The translations under genes were made by a program, and so were the position numbers. A model generated the notes under the pieces. The model worked only from the letters and a program-made list of their open reading frames with translations. It ran no database searches and had not been told where the DNA came from. DNA of 64,000 nt from Pseudotabrizicola sp051200875 (GTDB lineage: Bacteria > Pseudomonadota > Alphaproteobacteria > Rhodobacterales > Rhodobacteraceae): contig NZ_CP195191.1 in assembly GCF_051200875.1 (NCBI RefSeq), positions 1,550,001-1,614,000 on the forward strand, written 5' to 3'. Positions 33,638-42,119 of the stretch are shown here, one piece after another. Positions within the stretch are counted from its first letter, which is position 1. Each line of letters begins with the position of its first letter.

Positions 33638-34546
33638 TCAAACTTGTCTTACCGGAACGCGGCTTCCTGCCGGAACTGCAACATTCCCGTGAACAACGAT
33701 CTCGCGCGCTGCCATCGCCTCGGCCAACCACAGCGCCAAGGCAACTGGGTCTGCCGATTTCGGCCCGTCGACCGCATCCAGTACCATTTTCGACGGCGCC
33801 CAAACGACTGATTGGCCGCGCTTGATCGCCCAGTCGATTTCGGTGCGGGTCGCGACCACGACACAGCGGCTGTCGCGCGCGGCAAGTGCCCAAGCGTTCT
33901 GCTCGATCGCCAACAGATCAATGCGGCGCTGCGTGGGCTTGTGTCCGGTCTTTGGCCGATCAAGATCCGGCAAACCCACTGTAAAGATCAACGGCACACC
34001 CTGCCCCATCAGGGCATCAATGCGTCCAGCCAAACCGGGATCGGCAATGGCTCCGGCATCAAAATACACGACCAAAGGATGGACCGCGGCTTCTTCGCCA
34101 TCCTGATCAATGACCCGCAAGGCGGCCTCGGCCCGACTGCGAACGATTTCGACACCCAGCTTGTAAGGGCCGATATCCAGTTTCTCGATCCGCACGAAGG
34201 CGCGCATTGCCTGCGGCTCGGCCAAGATGCGCTCCGCAACACGTTCGGCAAGCGTCTCCAGCAGGTTCAGCCTTTCGGCAGCAAGTTCAGTAGCAATGGC
34301 CTCGGTGATGCGGTCATAAGAAAGAATCCGGTCGACATCGTCATTCAAAGGCTCGGCCACTGGCCGCACTTCGACAACGACATTGAACATCACCCGTTGC
34401 TTATGGCCGCGTTCCTTTTGAAACGCTCCGATGTCCACTTCGACGATGTGATCGCGAAGCGAAATGCGATCACGGGGGTCGGTTCCGGCAGATGCGACGG
34501 AACGTTCTTCGGGATGCGCGAAAGCTAGTCGGATGTCGCTGGTCAT
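33638..34546 (-). CDS. folB: Dihydroneopterin aldolase fused to a C-terminal domain of unknown function
   Basis: 302 residues where FolB is normally about 120. Residues about 25-140 are the FolB fold: VEVDIGAFQKERGHKQRV at its start and LDIGPYKLGVEI with the catalytic Lys. Residues about 145-302 form a separate alpha/beta-looking domain (VVYFDAGAIADPGLAGR, VVVATRTEIDWAIKRG, MAAREIVVHGNV) that I do not recognise; its distant feel of an amino-acid-kinase fold is only an impression. I start at ATG 34546 (GGAG 7 nt upstream). 43 nt separate it from folP. Confidence 0.85.
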   Translation of the reverse strand: MTSDIRLAFAHPEERSVASAGTDPRDRISLRDHIVEVDIGAFQKERGHKQRVMFNVVVEVRPVAEPLNDDVDRILSYDRITEAIATELAAERLNLLETLAERVAERILAEPQAMRAFVRIEKLDIGPYKLGVEIVRSRAEAALRVIDQDGEEAAVHPLVVYFDAGAIADPGLAGRIDALMGQGVPLIFTVGLPDLDRPKTGHKPTQRRIDLLAIEQNAWALAARDSRCVVVATRTEIDWAIKRGQSVVWAPSKMVLDAVDGPKSADPVALALWLAEAMAAREIVVHGNVAVPAGSRVPVRQV

Positions 34547-34658
34547 CAAGGTACTCCGCCGCCTTACCGTGACCCGGTCAATGCAATCGGGGGCAGACTA
34601 ATGCCTGCCCCCGAAACTGGAATGCCCGAAGCCGACGCCCCCTGCAAGAGGGGCGACG

Positions 34659-35336
34659 TCAGGAACCGGGTTGACGATAGAAGAGGTGCGCCCCGATTTG
34701 CGCGGTGCGCGGAAAGCGATGCGCCCAACCGGGACGCACAGCTTTGGTATGGAAATGCGTGGCACCCTCGGTCAAGGCGCGCGGCGCCCCGTCCAACATC
34801 AGGCGCGCAATGCGGCCTGCACGATCAGCTGCCTGCTTTTCCCGCATCACGTCCTTTACCCCATCGCAGGCATAGGAGAATTGGCAACCTTTGCTGTTGC
34901 CCTGTTTCACCACGCCACAAACCGTCTTGGGGTAACGCGGGCTATCGACTCGGTTCAGGATGACTTCGGCCACGGCAAATTGACCCTTCAGGGTTTCGCC
35001 ACGCGCTTCAAAATACAAAGCCTGACGCAGGCATTGCCACTGTTCATCGCCACTTGGCGCCGGCAGGGCCTGTAGAAATGCGTCATTGTATTCAAGCACA
35101 GTTGGCTGCTTGTCTTTTGACGCAGATTTGCCTTTTGGGCCCTCAGCCAAAGCCGCCAGCTTCGTCTGCGGGATCGTTTCCAGCACTCTTTGTTCCGCCC
35201 CCATAAGAGAGGCGACGTGTCCCGCGACATCTAACGCGGGGCTATTGGACTGGCTCACCGTCACGTCGGCGAAGGCCGCTCCACCTTGGGCGATAGCCAC
35301 CAGCGTGGCCAGAGCCCAGACTTGTCGCAAGCGCAT
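34659..35336 (-). CDS. Cell wall hydrolase, SleB-like
   Basis: 225 residues with a signal peptide (MRLRQVWALATLVAIAQGGA). The C-terminal Hydrolase_2 (SleB) domain (about 105-222) has LYFEARGETLKGQFAVAEVI, with the catalytic Glu, and the family ends THFHTKAVRPGWA. In non-sporulating alphaproteobacteria these act as periplasmic peptidoglycan lytic enzymes. Two Cys (TVCGVV and KGCQF) may form a disulfide. Stands alone between folB and the PPDK-like gene. Confidence 0.86.
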   Translation of the reverse strand: MRLRQVWALATLVAIAQGGAAFADVTVSQSNSPALDVAGHVASLMGAEQRVLETIPQTKLAALAEGPKGKSASKDKQPTVLEYNDAFLQALPAPSGDEQWQCLRQALYFEARGETLKGQFAVAEVILNRVDSPRYPKTVCGVVKQGNSKGCQFSYACDGVKDVMREKQAADRAGRIARLMLDGAPRALTEGATHFHTKAVRPGWAHRFPRTAQIGAHLFYRQPGS

Positions 35337-35555
35337 TGTCTAGTGTTCCGTCTTGTTGCCATGCCGCACAGCCGGGACTCACAATCCCGTGAACTGCGCA
35401 ACGACGGATGGCATTAGGGGAAAGCGAGCTATGCGTCCAGAAAACCAGCCAATTTGTGTCAACTTGCATGTGAAATAGGCGAAATCTCGCCGAAACAGCC
35501 GAAATCAGGCTGCCCATTTTCGGCGAAAACACAGCACTTAGTGTGACTTAAAGCC

Positions 35556-38090
35556 TTAAACACTAGTCTCGTTCAGGGCCAAATGTGCCGCGGCGAGTCG
35601 GGCCAAGGGCACTCGATAGGGGGAACAAGACACATAATCGAATCCCGCACGACGACAAAACGCGATCGATTCTGGGTTCCCGCCATGTTCGCCGCAGATC
35701 GAAAGGGTCAGATCAGCGCGCGTTTTGCGACCCCGATTCGCCCCGATCAACAAGAGCTCGCCCACTCCCTCCACATCAAGAATATGAAATGGATCTTCGG
35801 GGAAAACGCCCTGCTGGACATAGGTGTTCATGAACCGCCCTGCGTCGTCCCGCGACAGGCCATAGGTCATCTGGGTGAGGTCGTTCGTGCCAAATGACAG
35901 GAACGCGGCATGCTGCGCGATCTCCCCCGCGCGCAGTGCGGCGCGCGGCGTTTCGACCATGACTCCCAGTTTGTAATCGAAATCACGCCCGGCCTTGATC
36001 TTCACATTGGCCGCAACAGCATCAACCCGCGCCTTTACGAGTTCAACCTCCCGCTTGGCCGAAACCAGCGGAATCATCACCTCGGGGACCACCGCGGCAC
36101 CACGTCGTGCGACCTCGACCGTCGCCTCAAAAATCGCCTGCGCCTGCATGTCGTAGATTTCTGGCAGGACGACACCCAGACGAACGCCACGCATCCCCAG
36201 CATCGGGTTGAATTCGGCCAAGGCCTCGACCCGCCGCGTCACATCTGAAAGCGGCTTATCCAAGGCCTCGGCCAATTCCCGCATTCCTTCGCGATCATGC
36301 GGAAGGAATTCGTGCAGTGGCGGGTCAAACAGGCGGATACAGACAGGAAGGCCCGCCATGATTTCAAAAAGCTGAACGAAATCTTCGCGTTGCATCGGCA
36401 ACAGGCGCGCCAAAGCAGCGGCCCGGTCTTTTGAGGCATCGGCAAAGATCATCTCGCGCATGACGACCAGACGATCTTCCTCAAAGAACATGTGTTCTGT
36501 GCGGCAAAGGCCAATTCCCTGGGCCGCGAATTTGCGGGCGGTTGCGGCATCGGCGGGCGTGTCGGCATTGGCACGAATGCCGATATCTCGGAACTGGTCG
36601 GCCCAGCCGAGGAGCGTCTGAAAATGGTCATCCAATGCAGGTGTCAGCATTTCTGCCGCCCCGGCAAGCACTTGGCCTGCCGTGCCATCGACCGTAATCA
36701 GGTCACCTTCACCAAAGGCCTGCCCGTTCATGTGAATGCGCTTTTCACGCAGATCCAGCCGCAAATTCGCGCCTACGACGCAGGGTAGACCAAGGCCCCG
36801 CGCGATCACGGCGGCATGGCTGGTCATGCCGCCACGCTCGGTCAGGACGGCTGCCGCCGAGTGCATTCCGCGAATATCTTCGGGCGCGGTTTCTCGGCGC
36901 ACCAGAATGCAGGGCTCACCGCGTGACGCACTGGCCTGAGCCGCTGCCGAGGAAAACACGATGCGCCCCGTTGCCGCGCCGGGACTGGCCGCAATGCCAT
37001 TCGCCACCACATTGCGTGGCCCCCTTGGGTCGACCTGAGGGTGCAAAAGTTCGGACAGGGCGCGGGGTTCCACCCGCAGAACTGCCTCTTGCGGGGTGAT
37101 GATGCCATCTTGTGCCAGATCGACCGCAATCCGCAGGCTTGCGCGGGCAGACCGCTGCACGCGCACCGCATCAAGGACGGCTAACTGCCCATCTTCAATG
37201 GTAAATTCGATCTGCATCTCTTCGCGCAGTTTCTGCCGGCAAGCAGCGCCGTCCTGCACAAGACGGGTAAAGATCTCGGGCGCGATGTCTTCCAGCGAAG
37301 GGCCCCGCGGGTCTCGTGTGAGGTAAAGCGCCTTGGACGCCTTGAGCGCGTCGCGGCCTTGTCCTTTGCCCAGATAGCGACCAGTCACCTGCGGAAGGCC
37401 GGTCACAGGGTCGACGAACTGAATGACGCCCGAGCCGGAAATGCCCTGCCCCATGCCTTGAGCCATGGCTTGAACGACCAGTCCCAGAGGGGCCTCATCG
37501 GGTGCGCCCTTGGCCTGACGAAGCAAACGCGCCGTCGTTCCTTCCCAGGCGCGGGCCATCGACCGCAGCACTTCGGCCAGTTGCTGGGCTGGATCTTCTG
37601 GAAAATCCTCATCCATTTCAATAGCATAGACGCGAAGCGCTTCGCGAATGGCGTCAGGGCTGGGGTCTTTGGCTTCGAACATATCGGGGTCTAGGCGCGC
37701 GACATGGGTCGCGTAGCTTTGGATGAAACGCAGCGAGATGGCGTCGGCGGCATCCTGCCCGTGGCGGTTTACAAGATCCTCATGCCGGGCCTTGTTATGG
37801 CCCACATTCAGGATCGTGGCCGGGCCACCCCAATCGGGATTTTCCGGGCTGGGCCGGACCGAGACCAGGGCACCGGGGCCAAAATGGGAAAGAATCGCTT
37901 TGCAATCAACAAGATGGCCTGCCGCAATCGCGCGCACGGTGGCGGCGGGAAGAGAAACGGTCTTGGGCACGGGAAGGCCGATGCGGATCAGGCGTTGCAG
38001 GCATTTGGCGCGCCAGCCATGGGCCGAGCGGTCAATCGCGGCCGATGGCGTGACTTCGGTGAATTCCTCGATGGGCGCTAATTTCTGCAC
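35556..38090 (-). CDS. Pyruvate phosphate dikinase-like / PEP-binding protein with eroded N-terminal domain
   Basis: 844 residues against about 880 for PPDK. The central phosphohistidine domain is intact (LTERGGMTSHAAVIARG, about residue 425) and so is the PEP/pyruvate barrel, including CGEHGGNPESIAFC and YVSCSPYRVP with the catalytic Cys. The N-terminal ATP-grasp half is altered: the GGKGANLAEM start is absent, the SVRSGA region reads SVRPSPENPDWGG, and the LQTR motif reads LDAVR. It may have lost ATP use and could transfer phosphate between PEP and the histidine, or regulate. It lies downstream of glyQ-glyS on the same strand. Confidence 0.8.
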   Translation of the reverse strand: MQKLAPIEEFTEVTPSAAIDRSAHGWRAKCLQRLIRIGLPVPKTVSLPAATVRAIAAGHLVDCKAILSHFGPGALVSVRPSPENPDWGGPATILNVGHNKARHEDLVNRHGQDAADAISLRFIQSYATHVARLDPDMFEAKDPSPDAIREALRVYAIEMDEDFPEDPAQQLAEVLRSMARAWEGTTARLLRQAKGAPDEAPLGLVVQAMAQGMGQGISGSGVIQFVDPVTGLPQVTGRYLGKGQGRDALKASKALYLTRDPRGPSLEDIAPEIFTRLVQDGAACRQKLREEMQIEFTIEDGQLAVLDAVRVQRSARASLRIAVDLAQDGIITPQEAVLRVEPRALSELLHPQVDPRGPRNVVANGIAASPGAATGRIVFSSAAAQASASRGEPCILVRRETAPEDIRGMHSAAAVLTERGGMTSHAAVIARGLGLPCVVGANLRLDLREKRIHMNGQAFGEGDLITVDGTAGQVLAGAAEMLTPALDDHFQTLLGWADQFRDIGIRANADTPADAATARKFAAQGIGLCRTEHMFFEEDRLVVMREMIFADASKDRAAALARLLPMQREDFVQLFEIMAGLPVCIRLFDPPLHEFLPHDREGMRELAEALDKPLSDVTRRVEALAEFNPMLGMRGVRLGVVLPEIYDMQAQAIFEATVEVARRGAAVVPEVMIPLVSAKREVELVKARVDAVAANVKIKAGRDFDYKLGVMVETPRAALRAGEIAQHAAFLSFGTNDLTQMTYGLSRDDAGRFMNTYVQQGVFPEDPFHILDVEGVGELLLIGANRGRKTRADLTLSICGEHGGNPESIAFCRRAGFDYVSCSPYRVPLARLAAAHLALNETSV

Positions 38091-38144
38091 TGCGGCATTC
38101 CTTCTGACGCCCCGACCTTACGCCAATTCTGCCGTGTGACAAGC

Positions 38145-38181
38145 GTGGTTTTTCCGTGGTTTTCGCGTGGTTCTTCCGTGG
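38145..38181. repeat. Direct repeats with 11-bp period upstream of the PPDK-like gene
   Basis: GTGGTTTTTCC (38145-38155), GTGGTTTTCGC (38156-38166), GTGGTTCTTCC (38167-38177) and a final GTGG (38178-38181). One helical turn per unit, 55-91 nt before the start at 38090. Could be an operator for an oligomeric regulator. Confidence 0.7.
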
Positions 38182-38226
38182 GCACAGCGCAGGCGAAGGC
38201 GCTTTGCCGCAAATGCAAAAAAAGAA

Positions 38227-38307
38227 GGGGGGCTGTCTGCCCCCCTTTCGCATTTTGCCTGAAGGGCAAAATGCTGCCCCCCGAGGATATTTGAAGACAG
38301 AAAAGGA
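38227..38307 (-). repeat. Composite intergenic element, family 2 copy 2 (glyS 3' end, terminator-like)
   Basis: Hairpin GGGGGGC (38227-38233) with GCCCCCC (38239-38245); hairpin GCATTTTGCC (38250-38259) with GGCAAAATGC (38265-38274); then CCCCCCGAGGATATTTGAAG and ACAGAAAA. Read on the minus strand after glyS it ends in the G/C hairpin followed by CTTCTTTTTTT, a good intrinsic terminator. Confidence 0.85.
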
Positions 38308-40530
38308 TCAGCCTTCGAGTTTCGTCAGGTCTGCAACAGAAAGGCAGATGGTGCGGATGCGGTGCAGAAGGTTCAGACGGTTGCGCCGGACGATCTGATT
38401 GTCGGTGTTGATTTGCACTGCCGTGAAGAAAGCGTCGATGGGCGCGCGGAGAGCGGCCATGGATTGCATCGCTACGGCGAAGTCTTCTTTTTCCATCGCC
38501 GGGGCGATGACGGCCTCGGCCTGATCGAGGGCGGCGAAGAGGGCGCGTTCTTCCTCGGTTTCGGCGAATTTCGGATCGGCGCCGAAGCTGTATTCGACAC
38601 CGTCCTTCTGTTCGGCCTGCGTCAGGATGTTGTTTGCCCGCTTGAAGCCCGCGACGAGGTTCGCGCCGTCTTCGGTCGCCAGGGTCGCGTTCAGCGCCGT
38701 TGCGCGTTTGACCAGAAGCGTCAGGTCACATTTGTTGGGCATGGCGAGACAGGCGTCGATGACGTCGTGGCGGATGCCCTGATCCTTCAGGAAGACTTTG
38801 AGGCGATCGTGGAAGAAGGCCAGAAGATCATCGCTGACGGCCGGGTCATGGCCGGTCAGGCGCACCAGCCAATCGGGCGCGCTGGATTCCAGCGGAGCGA
38901 TCAGGGCGCGGGTCAATTCGCCGAAGACACCGTTGGAGACGACCGAGCCGAGCAGGCTGTCGATCAGGGACACATCCTTGGCATCAGACTCGCGCACGAT
39001 CTGGTGGCGCAGGATATGGGCATCGAAGAGGCGGTCGAGCGGAACGCGGAGGCCGCTGGTCAACACCAGCCGGATGACGCCCAAAGCGGCGCGGCGGAGC
39101 GCGAAGGGGTCTTTCGAGCCCGTGGGCTTTTCGTCGATGGCCCAGAAGCCGGTCAGGGTGTCGACCTTGTCAGCGAGCGCCACGGCCACGGAAACCGGAT
39201 CGGTGGGCACAGCGTCGGTCGGACCAAGCGGCGAGTAATGGTCGCGGGCGGCGTTGGCGATAGCCTCGGTTTCGCCCGCGGCTTTCGCGTAATACATGCC
39301 CATCAGGCCCTGTAGTTCCGGGAATTCGCCGACCATGGAGGAGCGCAGGTCAAGTTTCGCGAGTTTCGCGGCGCGTTCGGCCTGTGCCGGATCAGCGCCG
39401 ACCATCGGTGCCACATCGCGGGCAAGGGCCGCGACGCGGGCGATGCGGTCGGCTTGGCTTCCCAGTTTGTTGTGGAAGGTGACGGCTTTCAGCCCCTCTT
39501 CCCAGTCGCCCATGCCAGCTTTGGCCACGCGCAGGTCGTTTTCCCAGAAGAACTTGGCGTCTGACAGGCGGGCGGTCAGCACCTTTTGGTTGCCTTTGAG
39601 AATGGTCGCGCCGTGGTCGGCGGTTTCGGTGTTGGCGACGGTGATGAAGCCTTCGATCCGTCCGGTTTTCGGGTTGCGGGTCGAGAAGAACTTTTGATGT
39701 TCCTTCATCGAGGTTTGCAGAACCTCGGGCGGGAGGTCGAGGAACTGATCGGCGATGCGGCCCATCAGCGGCACGGGCCATTCGACCAGACCTGCGACCT
39801 CGGTCAGAAGGCCGCGATCTTCGACCACTTCCATCCCGGCGGCGAAGGCGAGGTTCTGGGCGGTTTGCCAGATGGCGTCTTCCCGCTCGGCGCTGTCAAG
39901 AATGACATGGGCGCGTTTCAGTTTGGCGGCGTAGTCGTCGAAATTATGGACGCCAAAGCGGCCGGGCGAGAGGAAGCGGTGGCCTGTGGTGGTGTTGCCG
40001 GAAGTGATGTGATCGACCGTGACGGGGACGACGCGGTGGCCCTCTTCATCCGAGAGGATGCAGAGGATGGAATGGAGCGGGCGGACCCAACGCAAGGTAC
40101 CTGCGCCCCAGCGCATCGATTTGGGCCATGGGAAATTTCGGATGGTGGCCTCTAACACCTCGGCGATGATCTCCTCAGCCCGGCGGCCGGGCTTTTCGAT
40201 CACGGCGAAATAGGTTTCGCCCTTTTTGTCGGCGCGCTTTTCCAACTGGTCGAGCGTGAGGCCCGTGGACCGCAGGAAGCCGTCGATCGCCTGCTGCGGG
40301 GCGGTGGTGGCGGGGCCTTTGCGTTCTTCGCGGGTGGGCTTTGACTCGGTCGTCAGACCTTCAACTGCGAGGGCAAGGCGGCGGGGTGTCGAGAAGGCCC
40401 CGGAAGAGGCATAGGTGAGACCAGCGGTTACCAGACCGTCGGCCACCAGTTTCTTCAGGTCTTCGCGGGCGCGGGCCTGCATCCGTGCCGGGATTTCCTC
40501 GGAAAAGAGTTCGATCAAGAGATCGGGCAT
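38308..40530 (-). CDS. glyS: Glycine--tRNA ligase beta subunit
   Basis: 740 residues. Beta subunit of the tetrameric (alpha2beta2) bacterial GlyRS, carrying the tRNA-binding domains. N-terminus MPDLLIELFSEEIPARMQ is diagnostic; later EKRADKKGETYFAV, DKVDTLTGFWAIDEKPTGSK and the C-terminal anticodon-binding region. One nt separates it from the small gene upstream, so glyQ, the small gene and glyS form one operon. Its stop abuts a family 2 element. Confidence 0.97.
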   Translation of the reverse strand: MPDLLIELFSEEIPARMQARAREDLKKLVADGLVTAGLTYASSGAFSTPRRLALAVEGLTTESKPTREERKGPATTAPQQAIDGFLRSTGLTLDQLEKRADKKGETYFAVIEKPGRRAEEIIAEVLEATIRNFPWPKSMRWGAGTLRWVRPLHSILCILSDEEGHRVVPVTVDHITSGNTTTGHRFLSPGRFGVHNFDDYAAKLKRAHVILDSAEREDAIWQTAQNLAFAAGMEVVEDRGLLTEVAGLVEWPVPLMGRIADQFLDLPPEVLQTSMKEHQKFFSTRNPKTGRIEGFITVANTETADHGATILKGNQKVLTARLSDAKFFWENDLRVAKAGMGDWEEGLKAVTFHNKLGSQADRIARVAALARDVAPMVGADPAQAERAAKLAKLDLRSSMVGEFPELQGLMGMYYAKAAGETEAIANAARDHYSPLGPTDAVPTDPVSVAVALADKVDTLTGFWAIDEKPTGSKDPFALRRAALGVIRLVLTSGLRVPLDRLFDAHILRHQIVRESDAKDVSLIDSLLGSVVSNGVFGELTRALIAPLESSAPDWLVRLTGHDPAVSDDLLAFFHDRLKVFLKDQGIRHDVIDACLAMPNKCDLTLLVKRATALNATLATEDGANLVAGFKRANNILTQAEQKDGVEYSFGADPKFAETEEERALFAALDQAEAVIAPAMEKEDFAVAMQSMAALRAPIDAFFTAVQINTDNQIVRRNRLNLLHRIRTICLSVADLTKLEG

Positions 40531-40531
40531 G

Positions 40532-41008
40532 TCATTTATCCTTGGCGGCAGGGTTCAGTTGAGTCCAGGCATAGGCGCGGCCATCGGGAAAGACGGCGAC
40601 GACACGGTCCACATCGGCGTGGACATTGGCCTGAGAGAGGAAGGCGAGGGCTTCGCCGCGTTCGATGGCGGTGCCGATTTCGACCGCATCAAAGCAGTCG
40701 AACCACGAGGGTGCGACGAGGGGTTCGGCGCCGTCATAAGTGAGGTAGGTCTCGGTCAGCATGGCCTGCGTGAGCGGCGTGGTGAAACAGGCGCGGAAGC
40801 GCAGGGGGGAGCTGTCGGCGTCAATACCGGTCACGTTTTCGGCCAGGATCGGTTCCGGCTGGCCGGATTCGATGGTGGTGAGGGTGATTTCCTCACCCGG
40901 GGTGAAGGTCGCCTCTTCATAGAAGGCATAGACCTGAAGCCAGTAGATGGCGACGCCTGCAACCAATGCCGATATCACGATGAACCCCGCTGCGAATTTG
41001 CCGGTCAT
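40532..41008 (-). CDS. Small membrane-anchored protein between glyQ and glyS (DUF6446-like)
   Basis: 158 residues starting MTGKFAAGFIVIS; one N-terminal helix (about 5-25) then a periplasmic-side domain with a conserved-looking FRACFTTP and SWFDCFDA (two Cys), ending FPDGRAYAWTQLNP. I recall a domain-of-unknown-function family at this place in Rhodobacteraceae (number from memory). Start ATG 41008 overlaps the glyQ stop by 4 nt, and glyS begins 1 nt after its stop, so it is tightly coupled to glycyl-tRNA synthetase. Role unknown. Confidence 0.78.
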   Translation of the reverse strand: MTGKFAAGFIVISALVAGVAIYWLQVYAFYEEATFTPGEEITLTTIESGQPEPILAENVTGIDADSSPLRFRACFTTPLTQAMLTETYLTYDGAEPLVAPSWFDCFDAVEIGTAIERGEALAFLSQANVHADVDRVVAVFPDGRAYAWTQLNPAAKDK

Positions 41009-41934
41009 GCTGCGTCCGCCCCTGCCTCGGTTTCCCGGAAGGCATCGGCGCATTTCTTGGCTAAGGCGCGGACGCGGCCGATATAGGCCTGACGCTCGGT
41101 GACCGAGATCACGCCGCGGGCGTCGAGAAGGTTGAAGAGGTGGCTTGCCTTGATCGTCTGGTCATAGGCCGGGTGGGCCATGATGATGCGCTTGCCGGTT
41201 TTCGGGTCTTCGGCGGGGAAGGACAGAAGGCGTTCGCATTCGGCCTCGGCATCCTTGAAGTGCTGGAACAGCATTTCCGTGGTGGCGCCGTCGAAGTTGT
41301 GGCGGGAATACTCTTCCTCGGTCTGGCGGAAGATATCGCCATAGCTGAGCGGGATCGGGCTGGACGGATCGTTGAAGGGCATGTCCATGACGTGGTCGAT
41401 GCCCAGCACATACATGGCAAGGCGTTCAAGGCCATAGGTCAACTCGCCCGAGACCGGCTTGCAGTCATGGCCACCGACCTGCTGGAAATAGGTGAACTGG
41501 CTGACTTCCATGCCGTCGCACCAGACCTCCCATCCCAGACCCCATGCGCCGAGGGTCGGGCTTTCCCAGTCATCCTCGACAAAGCGGATGTCGTGGATCG
41601 AGGGGTCAAGGCCGATGGCGGCAAGGGAGCCGAGGTAGAGGTCTTGGAGATCGGCGGGCGAGGGTTTGATGATGACCTGATACTGGTAGTAGTGCTGAAG
41701 CCGGTTCGGGTTTTCGCCATAGCGGCCATCGGTCGGACGGCGCGAGGGCTGAACATAGGCAGCAGCCCAGGACTTGTTGCCAAGCGAGCGCAGGGTGGTG
41801 GCCGGGTGGAATGTCCCTGCCCCGACTTCCATGTCATAGGGTTGCAGCACGGCGCAGCCCTTGGACGCCCAGTAATTCTGCAACCTCAGGATGATTTCCT
41901 GAAAGGAACGCGGGGGCGCGGTCATGTCTGACAT
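41005..41934 (-). CDS. glyQ: Glycine--tRNA ligase alpha subunit
   Basis: 309 residues, class II catalytic subunit. SFQEIILRLQNYWASKGCAV and LQPYDMEVGAGTFHPATT at the start, QPSRRPTDGRYGENPNRLQ, split around motif 2, and GLERLAMYVLG (motif 3 with its Arg) are all present. ATG at 41934 is preceded by AAGGAGAC; upstream in-frame codons add a non-homologous segment. First gene of the glyQ-small gene-glyS set. Confidence 0.98.
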   Translation of the reverse strand: MSDMTAPPRSFQEIILRLQNYWASKGCAVLQPYDMEVGAGTFHPATTLRSLGNKSWAAAYVQPSRRPTDGRYGENPNRLQHYYQYQVIIKPSPADLQDLYLGSLAAIGLDPSIHDIRFVEDDWESPTLGAWGLGWEVWCDGMEVSQFTYFQQVGGHDCKPVSGELTYGLERLAMYVLGIDHVMDMPFNDPSSPIPLSYGDIFRQTEEEYSRHNFDGATTEMLFQHFKDAEAECERLLSFPAEDPKTGKRIIMAHPAYDQTIKASHLFNLLDARGVISVTERQAYIGRVRALAKKCADAFRETEAGADAA

Positions 41935-42119
41935 GGCTCTTTGTCTCCTTCGGCCACCGGAAGGCCCGGCATGCCCTTGAAATGCTGCTGCGTAATAGGC
42001 AAGAGGCAAGCGACGGTCAATGCGGCGCTTGGGAAGAAACGGGCAACAAAGCCCTACCATCCTGCTTTCGCCGCCCTTAGGGTGACCAGAAGCGACGAAG
42101 GTGGGAGCGCGTAGACGGT

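Noticed and set aside
35556..38090. PPDK-like gene as a pseudogene
   Set aside because: The frame is uninterrupted over 844 codons and the C-terminal catalytic Cys and phosphohistidine motifs are intact.
38362..39315. Plus-strand frame of about 317 codons opposite glyS
   Set aside because: Mirror of the glyS frame; no start signal or recognisable motif.
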